Below, piece after piece: positions 16,934-25,726 of a stretch of DNA of 64,000 bases (its first letter is position 1; the number at the start of each line of letters is the position of its first letter). The stretch lies in the NCBI GenBank assembly GCA_964345835.1, contig CAYFSL010000005.1, positions 10,130-74,129 on the forward strand, given 5' to 3'. The notes under the pieces were generated by a model. It had not been told where the DNA came from and did not search any database. It saw only the letters and a list, made by a program, of their open reading frames with translations. Made by a program: the position numbers and the translations under genes. The stretch is from JAAYEL01 sp964345835 (lineage in GTDB: Bacteria > Bacillota > Clostridia > Tissierellales > Peptoniphilaceae).

Positions 16934-17965
16934 CTAGATAATCTCCGCCTCCAAGAAGGCTTCAACTAAGCTTTGGGTGTTTTCTACAGAACTTACATGG
17001 GTTCTCTCATAGGAATGGCTAGACTCAATCCCCGCTCCTAACAGAGCGTGGCGAATATCTGCTCCAGCACTCAAGGCTGCAGAAGCGTCTGATCCATAAA
17101 ATGGATAAATATCCACCCTGTAATCTATGGATTTATCTTTAGCAATTTGGACTATCTGATTTCTAAGATCATAATTATACGGTCCTGATGAATCTTTGGC
17201 ACAAATAGAAACTGTATATTCATCCGAACTTTGTCCATCTCCTAATGCTCCCATATCTACGGCAAGATAATCGACAACTTTTTCCGGTATCGAAGAATTA
17301 GCCCCATAACCAACCTCTTCATTGTTTGAAAAGTAAAAATGGCTGATGTGAGCAGGTTTTATCTGACCATCCTTAATTTTTTCAAGTATATCTAATAGAA
17401 TAGCAGCCGAAACCTTGTCATCAAGGTGCCTTGACTTTATGAAGCCTGTATCAGTAACAAGAGTCCTTGGGTCAAAACTGATAAAATCTCCAACCTCAAT
17501 CCCCAAGTTCCTAGTATCCTCTTCTGATCCAACCTTCTCGTCAATCCTTACTTCTATATTGCTTTCATTTCTTTCAGCCTTCGCAGCATCCTCATAGACA
17601 TGAACTGATGTCTGGTGCATAAGGATAGTTCCGGTATATTCCTTACCAGTAGACGTATGGATTAGACAATTTTCCCCTTCAATAGAGTGTAGATCATATC
17701 CCCCTATCTTGGTTAATTTAAGCCTTCCATCAGCCTTTATTTCTTTGACCATGGCTCCCAGGGTATCCAAGTGGGCTGTAAGCATCCTATGCTTATTATC
17801 GTCCTTACCTGGAACACTAACTAGGACTCCGCCCTTGGTAGTCATAGTAACCTCATGCCCCATTTCCTTGCATAGGCCATATACAAAATCCATAATCCTA
17901 GCCGTATATCCTGTAGGTGAGGGAATTTGCGTAAGTCTTTTTATATAGTTAATTGTATTATTCAT
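16934..17965 (-). CDS. M42 family metallo-aminopeptidase
   Basis: A 343-residue M42 (glutamyl aminopeptidase/FrvX/YsdC) peptidase, normally a dodecameric dinuclear-metal enzyme that trims peptides in the cytoplasm. Landmarks in order are IPSPTGYTARIMD, the metal-site segment LTAHLDTLGAMVKEI, SRHLDDKVSAAILLDIL with ligand aspartate, FSNNEEVGYGANSSI with catalytic and ligand glutamates, VDMGALG, and the C-terminal SSHSYERTH histidine region. ATG 17965 lacks a clear ribosome binding site. It is last in the minus-strand series after pta. Confidence 0.93.
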   Translation of the reverse strand: MNNTINYIKRLTQIPSPTGYTARIMDFVYGLCKEMGHEVTMTTKGGVLVSVPGKDDNKHRMLTAHLDTLGAMVKEIKADGRLKLTKIGGYDLHSIEGENCLIHTSTGKEYTGTILMHQTSVHVYEDAAKAERNESNIEVRIDEKVGSEEDTRNLGIEVGDFISFDPRTLVTDTGFIKSRHLDDKVSAAILLDILEKIKDGQIKPAHISHFYFSNNEEVGYGANSSIPEKVVDYLAVDMGALGDGQSSDEYTVSICAKDSSGPYNYDLRNQIVQIAKDKSIDYRVDIYPFYGSDASAALSAGADIRHALLGAGIESSHSYERTHVSSVENTQSLVEAFLEAEII

Positions 17966-18000
17966 AATTTGATTATTTAAAAATTAAAATCAAGATTAAA

Positions 18001-18987
18001 TTAAACTTGTGCAGCTGTAACAATTGCAAGCTTGTAAACTTCCTCTGCATTACATCCTCTTGAAAGGTCATTTACTGGTTTATTTAGACCTTGAAGGATT
18101 GGTCCTATAGCCTCATAACCACCAAGTCTTTGACCTATCTTGTAACCGATGTTTCCAGCTTCAAGTGAAGGGAATATGAATACATTTGCTTCTCCTGCAA
18201 CCTTTGAGCCTGGGAATTTAAGCTTTCCAACCTCTGGAGCAATGGCTGCATCAAATTGTATTTCCCCGTCTATTGGGAAATCAACCCCTTGCTTTTCCGC
18301 CAACTCTTTAGCAAGCTTTGTAGCTAGGGCCATCTTTTCTTGCTCTGGACATGAAGCAGACCCATTTGTAGCGAATGATAACATGGCAACCTTAGGATCA
18401 ATTCCAAACATCTTAGCTGTTTCACCTGAAACTAGGGCGACTTCTGCAAGTTGGTCAGCCTCTAAAGTTATGTTAATAGCTATATCAGCCATTAGGTATC
18501 TTTGGCCTTCTTTACCTAGCATTACCATAGCACCAGATGTCCTAGAAGAACCTGGCTTAGTCTTTATTATTTGTAGGGCTGGTCTAACTGTATCTCCAGT
18601 AGAATGAACCGCTCCACTTACCATCCCATCTGCAAGTCCTAATTGTACCATCATTGTTCCATAATAGCTTACATCTTTAATGGTTTCTCTAGCTTGTTCT
18701 TCTGTTGCTTTTCCTTTTCTAATGGTAACAAATTCGCTTACAATTCTATCGAAGTCTTTTGAAGTTTCAGGGTCTATTTGCTCTATCCCTTCTAGGCTAA
18801 CGCCTGCTTCTTTAGCAGCCGCTTCGATTTCTTCCTTCTTTCCTAATAGGATAGGTCTTATAATTCCTTCCTTGTGAAGCTTTTCAACAGCTGTAACTAT
18901 CCTTACATCATTTCCTTCTGGAAAGACGATTGAATAATTTTTCCCTTCGATCCTAGACTTTAATTCATCAATAACATTAACTCCCAT
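18001..18987 (-). CDS. pta: Phosphate acetyltransferase
   Basis: Interconverts acetyl-CoA and acetyl phosphate; with acetate kinase it yields ATP in fermentation. The product is 328 residues, the short Gram-positive form with only the catalytic domain. Landmarks are IVFPEGNDVRIVTA, DGMVSGAVHSTGDTVRPALQIIKT, TSGAMVMLG, MADIAINITL, MLSFATNGSA and ANVFIFPSLEAGNIGYK followed by GPILQGLNKPVNDLSRGC. An AGGAGG site precedes ATG 18987. No ackA is adjacent in this window. It follows the DUF4446 gene by 9 bases. Confidence 0.97.
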   Translation of the reverse strand: MGVNVIDELKSRIEGKNYSIVFPEGNDVRIVTAVEKLHKEGIIRPILLGKKEEIEAAAKEAGVSLEGIEQIDPETSKDFDRIVSEFVTIRKGKATEEQARETIKDVSYYGTMMVQLGLADGMVSGAVHSTGDTVRPALQIIKTKPGSSRTSGAMVMLGKEGQRYLMADIAINITLEADQLAEVALVSGETAKMFGIDPKVAMLSFATNGSASCPEQEKMALATKLAKELAEKQGVDFPIDGEIQFDAAIAPEVGKLKFPGSKVAGEANVFIFPSLEAGNIGYKIGQRLGGYEAIGPILQGLNKPVNDLSRGCNAEEVYKLAIVTAAQV

Positions 18988-18996
18988 TAATTCCTC

Positions 18997-19977
18997 CTAA
19001 TTGTTTTTTCTCTTAACGAGCTTGTCAAGAGCTTTTTCCTCTTCTGGCGATATCTCAACCAGACACTTTCCATCTACGATTTCCTTCGAATAGGTGTATG
19101 ATGCATCCCTGGCATTTATGCTAGTAATCATCAAACCGTTATTCATTCTATCTAAAAGTACCATTGTAAATGATAAGTCTCCCGTTTGATTTTGGAAGGC
19201 GTTGTACTTATACAATGATACTTGTTGGATGGCAAATCCTAAATTATCATCTATCTTCTTATCTTGGTCATTTATATACTTAATCAACTTTTCATAGTTA
19301 TCCTGGCTGTTCTTCCTAAGGTCCGAAACATCAAATTCATGTTTTTCATTAATTTTCTTGTAGGTCAAAGCCCTATCCTTGTTTATTGAGTCAACCTCAT
19401 CCAGGAATTTGCTATCTAACTTTGCGATTTTATCCTCATATTTATTATCTAACTTGACGACTTCTTTATTGTACTTGTCATCAATATTATTAACCCTTAT
19501 AGACAAATCTTTTTCTAATTTTTCTATAGTTGCCTTAAGCTCTTTATTTTTAAGCAAAATATCGCTGCTGTGCTTATTGTAATTATCACTTATCAACTTA
19601 TCTAAGGATTGTGACTTGTCACCTATCTTTTTATCAAGAAATTCAAATTTTTCATCCAGCCTAGAATCTAATCTCGTGTTAGTATTACTATTTAGCTCTA
19701 AAATCTTGGCGTCCAATTCTTCCTTGTTCTCTGCGACTTTCATATCCATGGAAGCATAACTTGATTCAAGCATCTTAAGCTTCCTTATTGATAGGTCGAT
19801 ATCATGAGAATGAGCTTTTAAAAGTTCTTCCAGGTTAAAATCTCCCCTTCCTCTTAAAAGCAAATCATACCTTCTCTTTAGCCTCCTTACTCTCAAAGTA
19901 AGGTCCATATACCTATATGATAAATATATCATAACAATTGTGACAATTCCTAGGTATAAATATCCCCACCACTTCAT
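18997..19977 (-). CDS. DUF4446 family membrane protein with expanded coiled coil
   Basis: A 326-residue protein. Residues 1-25 form one N-terminal membrane helix, and the FNLEELL segment near 47-53 and the C-terminal domain from about 244 (QQVSLYKYNAFQNQTGDLSF, then MVLLDRMNNGLMITSI) match DUF4446, which in clostridia usually lies next to parB as it does here. Family members are normally about 150-180 residues. Here roughly 200 residues of Lys/Asp/Glu-rich heptad-like sequence are inserted between the two conserved parts, giving a long predicted coiled coil. ATG 19977, with GAGGTG four bases upstream, replaces a weaker TTG 12 bases earlier. Function unknown; the context suggests a link to chromosome segregation or the envelope. 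Confidence 0.8.
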   Translation of the reverse strand: MKWWGYLYLGIVTIVMIYLSYRYMDLTLRVRRLKRRYDLLLRGRGDFNLEELLKAHSHDIDLSIRKLKMLESSYASMDMKVAENKEELDAKILELNSNTNTRLDSRLDEKFEFLDKKIGDKSQSLDKLISDNYNKHSSDILLKNKELKATIEKLEKDLSIRVNNIDDKYNKEVVKLDNKYEDKIAKLDSKFLDEVDSINKDRALTYKKINEKHEFDVSDLRKNSQDNYEKLIKYINDQDKKIDDNLGFAIQQVSLYKYNAFQNQTGDLSFTMVLLDRMNNGLMITSINARDASYTYSKEIVDGKCLVEISPEEEKALDKLVKRKNN

Positions 19978-19985
19978 CTTGCACC

Positions 19986-20858
19986 TCAATCATTTATTCC
20001 ATATTTTTCTAGAAAATCTTCTACTTGTTCCTGGTCATAAAATTCAATGTTTAGTTTCCATGAATTCTTGCCCTTGTTTAATTTTACCTTTGCACCGATA
20101 CTTTCTGCAAGTTTATTTTGTATGTCCCTTATAAAAATATCTTCTTCTAGATCACGAGCCTTAGAAGTTTTTTTGGTTTTTTTCGACCTCTTTTCGAGTT
20201 CGTTTACAGTTATCTCCTTATTTATAAGCATCTGTAGGTATTTATTTCTATCAACTATATTATCAATAGACAAAAGGGCCCTTGCCTGGGTCGAAGTAAT
20301 ATTCCCTTTTTCAAGCTCAGATATAGTCATATCATCGAGGCTAAGAAGCCTTACAGAGTTGGCTATATAGGTTCTAGACTTTCCAATTATATCACTTAAA
20401 GCCTGTTGGGTAATTTTATATTCCTTCATTATATTATCATAGGCCTTAGCTTCTTCATATGGGTTAAGGTCTATTCTTTGGATATTTTCAACCATTGAAA
20501 CCATGTCCTTGGTCTTCACATCAAAGTCTTTTATAATAGCTGGTACTTCATCAAGTCCAGCAAGCTTGGCAGCCCTAAACCTTCTTTCCCCTGCGACAAT
20601 TTCATAGGAATCTTTTTCCCCTACAACAACTATTGGTTGTATAATACCATATAATTTTATAGATTCAGCTAGTTCCGCCAACGCTGCCTCATCAAATACC
20701 TTTCTAGCATTAGTAGGATTAGGTCTTATATTTTTTATCTCTATATTTTTTACCTCTTCCTTTTCTCCCTTATGCCCCTTGTCTATAAGGTCATCAACTG
20801 TAGTATCTTCAGGTATCAGGGCTCCCAACCCTCTACCTAATCCTTTTTTCCTTGCCAT
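19986..20858 (-). CDS. parB: Chromosome-partitioning protein ParB (Spo0J)
   Basis: The CTP-dependent DNA clamp that loads at parS and spreads, recruiting SMC and stimulating ParA. The product is 290 residues. It has the family start RKKGLGRGLGALIP, an N-terminal nucleotide-binding domain with NPTNARKVFDE, GERRFRAAKLAG (90-101) and ENIQRIDLNPYEEA, an HTH (about 149-172) with GKSRTYIANSVRLLSL, and a short C-terminal dimerisation domain. After the HTH the usual LSxGHxR motif reads ITSTQAR (187-193), so the Gly-His pair is missing. Three nearby parS-like sites also differ from consensus in their centre. Confidence 0.95.
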   Translation of the reverse strand: MARKKGLGRGLGALIPEDTTVDDLIDKGHKGEKEEVKNIEIKNIRPNPTNARKVFDEAALAELAESIKLYGIIQPIVVVGEKDSYEIVAGERRFRAAKLAGLDEVPAIIKDFDVKTKDMVSMVENIQRIDLNPYEEAKAYDNIMKEYKITQQALSDIIGKSRTYIANSVRLLSLDDMTISELEKGNITSTQARALLSIDNIVDRNKYLQMLINKEITVNELEKRSKKTKKTSKARDLEEDIFIRDIQNKLAESIGAKVKLNKGKNSWKLNIEFYDQEQVEDFLEKYGIND

Positions 20859-20868
20859 TTACGACTCC

Positions 20869-21627
20869 TCACTTGTTCTGTTTAATTACTTCCCTAGCCA
20901 AATTTAAATATGCCTTAGCTCCCTTAGATTTCTCGTCATATTCGATTACGCTCATTCCAAATGATGGAGCCTCTGCTAATCTTACATTCCTAGGAATAAT
21001 AGTCTTGTATACCTTGTCCTTAAAATATGTTTTAACCTCTTCTAGCACCTCAAGAGACAGGTTGTTTCTACCATCGAACATACAAATAACAACCCCTTCA
21101 ATCTCTAGTCTACTGTTGAGAGATTTCTTTACCAAATCTATAGTATTAAGTAGTTGGCTTACCCCTTCAAGAGCATAATATTCTGATTGAATAGGTATTA
21201 TAACTGAATGTGAGGCTACTAGAGCATTTATGCTAAGAAGTCCTAATGATGGAGGACAGTCTATCAAGATAAAGTCGTATGCATCAATACCTTTTAGCTT
21301 CTCCCTTAAAAGTCCTTCTCTTTTTTCTTTATCAACCGCTTCAACCTCAAATCCTGAAAGGTCATTGTTTGATGGAGCTATACTGATATTCTCAGTATTA
21401 GTCTCCTTAATAACATCTTCTATTTCTAAATCTGATATCAGACAATCATAAATGGTATTTTCCAACCCTTCTTTTTCAACTCCTAGACCTGAACTGGTGT
21501 TGCCCTGTGGATCTAAATCAACTACAAGGACTTTTTTCTTTTTCTTGGCAAGGGCTGCAGATAAGTTAACTACTGTTGTTGTCTTACCGACCCCTCCTTT
21601 TTGATTAAATACACTTATTATTTTCAT
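20869..21627 (-). CDS. parA: Chromosome-partitioning ATPase ParA (Soj)
   Basis: A 252-residue Walker-type ATPase that binds DNA non-specifically as an ATP dimer and is driven off by ParB, positioning origins; in Bacillus Soj also controls DnaA. It has the deviant Walker A FNQKGGVGKTTTVVNLSAALA (8-28), the A' motif VVDLDPQGN and Walker B LIDCPPSLGLL. It is the standard short chromosomal form without an N-terminal extension. It is 10 bases upstream of parB and 22 bases downstream of cinA. Confidence 0.97.
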   Translation of the reverse strand: MKIISVFNQKGGVGKTTTVVNLSAALAKKKKKVLVVDLDPQGNTSSGLGVEKEGLENTIYDCLISDLEIEDVIKETNTENISIAPSNNDLSGFEVEAVDKEKREGLLREKLKGIDAYDFILIDCPPSLGLLSINALVASHSVIIPIQSEYYALEGVSQLLNTIDLVKKSLNSRLEIEGVVICMFDGRNNLSLEVLEEVKTYFKDKVYKTIIPRNVRLAEAPSFGMSVIEYDEKSKGAKAYLNLAREVIKQNK

Positions 21628-21649
21628 ATTCCACCTCTAGGAGATTATA

Positions 21650-22804
21650 TCACATATTCGCTTTTAAAAAGTCATTTCCTGCATCTAGGAGACCATTGAT
21701 TATTAGGTGGGTATAGTCTATAGCTAAGTTCTTACTTTTGTTCATTATCCATCTTCTTGAATATTTCATGTATCTTTTGAACACATAGTTTTCGCCCTTA
21801 AATCTTATGCCAAAATATACGTGTCCTACATCACCTGTTGGACCTGCATAACCCGTTGTTGCTATGCATACATCTGATCCTGATTGTTTATATAGACCAT
21901 CAAGCATTGCATTACATACTTCTTCAGAAACTACGCCATATTCATCAATAAAATCTTGATCAATTCCCAGTAATTTTACCTTTGCCTTATCATTATATAC
22001 TACGAAAGCATCATCTATAACCCTTGATGCATCTGGATTTTCTATCAAAGACGAAATGATCTTACCGCCTGTATATGATTCAGCACATGATAGGCTGTAT
22101 TCCTTTTCTATTAATTCCCTGATAAGGCTCTTTTCTCTACTACTATCATCATTGGCATAAATTAAGGGATAAAGAGCCTTGTTTATTTTTTTATCTACTT
22201 CATCAAGTCTAGAGTTAAGTCTTTCTTGGTCAACGTCATCTAGGTAAAGCTTTAAGTAGACACTTCCATCAGCATCAACAAAAGTGTTTACAACATCTGT
22301 CGTTACACCAGCATCTCTGAGAATCCTATGAGTATCCCATTCATTTAGAAACGCTATCCTATAAGTTCTACGAACAGAATGCACGTTTTCGTCTATTAAA
22401 AGGTTTAGGTTGTTTCTTAACATGGCATTCATTTCCCTTGGAGGTCCTGGGAATATCATTATTCCACCTTTTTCAGTCTTGTAGTAGCTGCCATCAAAAT
22501 AACCTTGGGTGTTTTTCATTGATATTTGTTTGTGGTCTATCTTGTTTTTTTTCAAATATCCTTCTATAGTTTTTCTAGTCTTATCGTCATCAGTAGTTCC
22601 TAATCCTCCTGTTGTAAGGATGAGGTCCATATCATGTAGGTAGTCTAAAGCTCCTTGAATGGCATCTTCATCATCTTCAACCACCATCTGCTTATTTATT
22701 GCTATACCAATTGTTGAAAGCTCGTTCATTATGAACTCTGCGTTAGTATTACGTATTTTCCCATCTAATATTTCGTTGCCTATGTTTAATATGCTAGTTT
22801 TCAT
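21650..22804 (-). CDS. cinA: CinA family protein
   Basis: A 384-residue two-domain CinA. The N-terminal COG1058/MoaB-like domain (about 1-165) carries NIGNEILDGKIRNTNAEFI and LILTTGGLGTTDDDKTR. The C-terminal NMN-deamidase-like domain (about 225-384) has SCAESYTGGKIIS, FVVYNDKAKVKLLGI and the ATTGYAGPTG loop. In other bacteria CinA proteins recycle pyridine nucleotides (ADP-ribose pyrophosphatase and NMN amidohydrolase); both activities here are by homology. An AGGAAGGAG site precedes ATG 22804. Downstream is parA, upstream the parS-like region. Confidence 0.92.
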   Translation of the reverse strand: MKTSILNIGNEILDGKIRNTNAEFIMNELSTIGIAINKQMVVEDDEDAIQGALDYLHDMDLILTTGGLGTTDDDKTRKTIEGYLKKNKIDHKQISMKNTQGYFDGSYYKTEKGGIMIFPGPPREMNAMLRNNLNLLIDENVHSVRRTYRIAFLNEWDTHRILRDAGVTTDVVNTFVDADGSVYLKLYLDDVDQERLNSRLDEVDKKINKALYPLIYANDDSSREKSLIRELIEKEYSLSCAESYTGGKIISSLIENPDASRVIDDAFVVYNDKAKVKLLGIDQDFIDEYGVVSEEVCNAMLDGLYKQSGSDVCIATTGYAGPTGDVGHVYFGIRFKGENYVFKRYMKYSRRWIMNKSKNLAIDYTHLIINGLLDAGNDFLKANM

Positions 22805-22894
22805 CTTTTGCTCCTTCCTAATTTTCTTCTATAGTCTAATTTATACCAAATTTCATTGTCTGTAAAACATTTTAACTTAACTTCGCATATAGAT

Positions 22895-22910
22895 TGTTTC
22901 ATATGAAACA
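22895..22910. other. parS-like palindrome 1 (TA centre)
   Basis: A perfect 16-bp palindrome, TGTTTCATATGAAACA. It equals the general bacterial parS consensus TGTTTCACGTGAAACA except that the central CG is TA. It lies about 1.3 kb from parA and 2 kb from parB. Confidence 0.8.
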
Positions 22911-22994
22911 TATTTTATCTTTTGAAATTATTTATATTCTTATTAGTACTTATTATAGGTTAAGATAATTATAATGTTTCTCTATAAAAATAAT

Positions 22995-23010
22995 TGTTTC
23001 ATATGAAACA
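22995..23010. other. parS-like palindrome 2 (TA centre)
   Basis: An identical copy of the 16-bp palindrome at 22895, exactly 100 bases further on, inside the 321-base cinA-rsmG intergenic region. The flanks differ, so it is not part of a longer repeat. Confidence 0.8.
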
Positions 23011-23071
23011 TTTGATTTAAATAATGTATTTTTAATATAATAAAAATTTTTCGTCTTAAATCAACTAAATT

Positions 23072-23087
23072 TGTTTCATATGAAACA
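23072..23087. other. parS-like palindrome 3 (TA centre)
   Basis: The third identical copy, 77 bases after the second. Its last A is the first base after the T-run (minus strand) of the rsmG terminator, so it touches the terminator directly. Confidence 0.8.
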
Positions 23088-23110
23088 AAAAAAGCTCCTA
23101 GGAGCTTTTT
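23087..23110 (-). terminator. Terminator of mnmE-mnmG-rsmG
   Basis: A perfect palindrome, AAAAAGCTCCTAGGAGCTTTTT (23089-23110), gives a short strong hairpin. On the minus strand it is followed by seven T residues. It starts 16 bases after the rsmG stop. Confidence 0.85.
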
Positions 23111-23125
23111 AATGATAATGTTCTC

Positions 23126-23827
23126 TTATAATGGTTGTTTCTTGGGCTTACCCTGTCCTCGAGGGTATTTTCTAGGAGTGCTTTTTATCTTTTCAATAAT
23201 GATAAGGGACCTTTCTCCATAGTCGTCAGGAAGGGAATAATTGATAATTTCTTTTATCTTGCCGCCCATAGTATTAATAGCTTTTTTTGATTCTTCTAGC
23301 TCTTCTTCATAGTTAGGGCCCTTCATAGCAATAAAATATCCACCAACTTTAACAAATCCCATAGAATATTCTATTAAAGTATTTAGGGGAGCTACAGCTC
23401 TAGAAGTAGCAAGGTCATAAACTTCTCTATAAGAAGGGTCTCTAGCTAGTTCTTCAGCCCTTCCATGGATTGCCGTGGTGTTGTCTAAATTCATTTCTTC
23501 TATAACATCAGTTAAAAATCCAACTCTTTTACTTAAACTATCTAGAAGGGTTACCTGCAAGTGGGGAAAAAGAATTTTTAAGGGGATTCCTGGAAATCCT
23601 CCTCCTGTGCCTATGTCAATTATATTCGCCCTTGATGATAAAAGTCCTGACTTGTTGATGTAGAGGGAGTCTATAAAGTGTTTTATATACATGTCCCTTT
23701 CATCTGTTATATTAGTAATATCCATTACCTTGTTATATTCAAGAATTAGGGACCTGTATTTTTCAAATTCCTGGATTTGTTTATCATCTAGCTCTATACC
23801 TGCCTCTATGAATAAATTAGTTTGCAT
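23126..23827 (-). CDS. rsmG: 16S rRNA (guanine-N7)-methyltransferase RsmG
   Basis: A 233-residue SAM-dependent enzyme that methylates G527 of 16S rRNA; its loss gives low-level streptomycin resistance elsewhere. Landmarks are the FEKYRSLILEYNKVMDITNIT N-terminus, SAM motif IDIGTGGGFPGIPLKILFP (about 73-91), LLDSLSKRVGFL, ATSRAVAPL and KGPNYEEEL. The C-terminus is short and basic (RKYPRGQGKPKKQP), the RKxGTPxKxPL-type family tail. It overlaps mnmG by 11 bases and is the last gene of the mnmE-mnmG-rsmG operon. Confidence 0.97.
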   Translation of the reverse strand: MQTNLFIEAGIELDDKQIQEFEKYRSLILEYNKVMDITNITDERDMYIKHFIDSLYINKSGLLSSRANIIDIGTGGGFPGIPLKILFPHLQVTLLDSLSKRVGFLTDVIEEMNLDNTTAIHGRAEELARDPSYREVYDLATSRAVAPLNTLIEYSMGFVKVGGYFIAMKGPNYEEELEESKKAINTMGGKIKEIINYSLPDDYGERSLIIIEKIKSTPRKYPRGQGKPKKQPL

Positions 23828-25718
23828 TGCTTCTCCTTCTTAGGCTTTCTAAGTGAATTAAAAGGACATTTATATCAGCAGGACTAACTCCAGATATTCT
23901 AGATGCCTGACCAACAGATAGGGGGCGGTAGTCATTTAGTTTTTGAGCTGCCTCCTTCTTAAGTCCCTTAATTTCATTATAATCGGAAATTAACGAAAGT
24001 TTCTTTCCTTCTAACTTCTTAAAATTTGCTATCTGAAGATTTTGCTTGGCAATATATCCTTCATACTTTATTTGAGTTTCAATTTCCAACCTATACTGTC
24101 TTGGTATAGCTGGTCTATCTGGATCAAGTACTTTTAAAGACTTATAAGTCAATTCTGGTCTTTTTATTAATTCATATATAGTAGATCCTGTTTTTAGGGG
24201 ACTAGAATTTAACTCTATAAGGATTTTGTTGATTTCTTCCTTCGGATTTATATGAATCGATTTTAAGCGGTCTAATTCGCTTTCTATGACCTTTTTCTTT
24301 TCAAGCATAAGATTGTACCTCTCATCCGAAACTAAGCCCAAATCATGGCCTTTTTGAGACAGCCTTAAATCGGCGTTATCCTGACGCAAGGCTAGCCTAT
24401 ACTCTGCTCTTGAGGTCATCATACGGTAAGGTTCATTTGTACCTTTAGTGATTAGGTCATCTATTAGGACCCCGATATAGGCTTCAGACCTATCAAGGAT
24501 AAAGGGTTCTTTGCCATCGATTTTTAATACGGCGTTTATCCCTGCCATAAGTCCTTGAGCAGCAGCTTCCTCGTACCCTGAAGTCCCATTTATCTGACCT
24601 GCAAAAAATAGTCCGTCGACTTGTTTAGACTCAAGGCTTAGTTTTAATCTAGTCGAGTCAATACAGTCATATTCAATTCCATAGGCTGACCTCATTATCT
24701 GAACATTTTCTAGTCCTATAATAGTCTTGTATAGCCTTTTTTGAACTTCTTCTGGTAGGGTAGAACTTACCCCTTGAACATACATTTCGTCGGTGTCTAG
24801 GCCTTCTGGTTCTATAAAGACCTGGTGGCTGTCCCTGTCAGCAAATCTTACTACCTTGTCTTCTATCGAAGGACAATATCTAGGGCCAACCCCCTTAACT
24901 AAGCCAGCATACATGGGGGACCTGTGAAGGTTCTCCCTAATAATTTCATGGGTCTCATTAGTGGTATAGGTTAAATAGCATAATTCTTGCTTTTTATTAA
25001 AGTCCTTACCAATATTTAAGAATGAAAACGGGATTACTTCCTCATCTCCATATTGTTTCTCCATGACTGAAAGGTCTAGGCTCTTCTTATGAACCCTAGC
25101 CGGTGTTCCCGTCTTGAACCTCCTTAAGTAAATATCATTATCTAATAGGCTTTTTGAAAAGTCAATTGATGCCTTAAGGCCGTGAGGTCCTGATGTGTAT
25201 TGAAGCTCTCCCATCATAATAAGTCCATTTAAATAGGTTCCAGTAGCTACAATTACGGCTTTTGCATGGTAAATAGCACCAGTCATTGACTTAACCCCAG
25301 TAACTTTCCCGCCTTCTACAACCAAGTCCTTAGCCTCTGTTTCCACCAAAATAAGATTATCTTGATTCTCAATAATCTTCTTCATTTCTGTGTGGTAAAG
25401 TTTTTTATCCGCTTGAACTCTAAGAGAGTGGATTGCTGGACCTTTAGAAGTATTAAGCATCCTAGACTGGATAAATGATTTATCTATTGTCAGAGCCATT
25501 TCTCCACCTAAAGCATCTACCTCTCTTACCAGGTGTCCCTTGCCTGTACCTCCAATGTTGGGGTTACATGGCATATCGGCTATTGATTCCATACTGATTG
25601 TCATAATAAGTGTTTTTTTGCCTAATCTTGCGGAAGCAAGGGCTGCTTCTATACCGGCATGACCTGCCCCTATAACGACTACATCATAATAGCCTTCATC
25701 ATAAGTAATTTCTTCCAT
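23817..25718 (-). CDS. mnmG: tRNA uridine-5-carboxymethylaminomethyl modification enzyme MnmG
   Basis: The FAD-dependent partner of MnmE; together they make cmnm5U34 in tRNAs that read codons ending in A or G. The product is 633 residues. It has VVVIGAGHAGIEAALASARLG for FAD, PCNPNIGGTGKGHLVREVDALGG, YCPSIEDK, GQINGTSGYEEAAAQGL and the C-terminal helical domain with QASRISGVSPADI. ATG 25718 is preceded by TAAGGAG and lies 8 bases after the mnmE stop; the longer start would overlap mnmE without homology. Confidence 0.97.
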   Translation of the reverse strand: MEEITYDEGYYDVVVIGAGHAGIEAALASARLGKKTLIMTISMESIADMPCNPNIGGTGKGHLVREVDALGGEMALTIDKSFIQSRMLNTSKGPAIHSLRVQADKKLYHTEMKKIIENQDNLILVETEAKDLVVEGGKVTGVKSMTGAIYHAKAVIVATGTYLNGLIMMGELQYTSGPHGLKASIDFSKSLLDNDIYLRRFKTGTPARVHKKSLDLSVMEKQYGDEEVIPFSFLNIGKDFNKKQELCYLTYTTNETHEIIRENLHRSPMYAGLVKGVGPRYCPSIEDKVVRFADRDSHQVFIEPEGLDTDEMYVQGVSSTLPEEVQKRLYKTIIGLENVQIMRSAYGIEYDCIDSTRLKLSLESKQVDGLFFAGQINGTSGYEEAAAQGLMAGINAVLKIDGKEPFILDRSEAYIGVLIDDLITKGTNEPYRMMTSRAEYRLALRQDNADLRLSQKGHDLGLVSDERYNLMLEKKKVIESELDRLKSIHINPKEEINKILIELNSSPLKTGSTIYELIKRPELTYKSLKVLDPDRPAIPRQYRLEIETQIKYEGYIAKQNLQIANFKKLEGKKLSLISDYNEIKGLKKEAAQKLNDYRPLSVGQASRISGVSPADINVLLIHLESLRRRSNAN

Positions 25719-25726
25719 AATACTCC

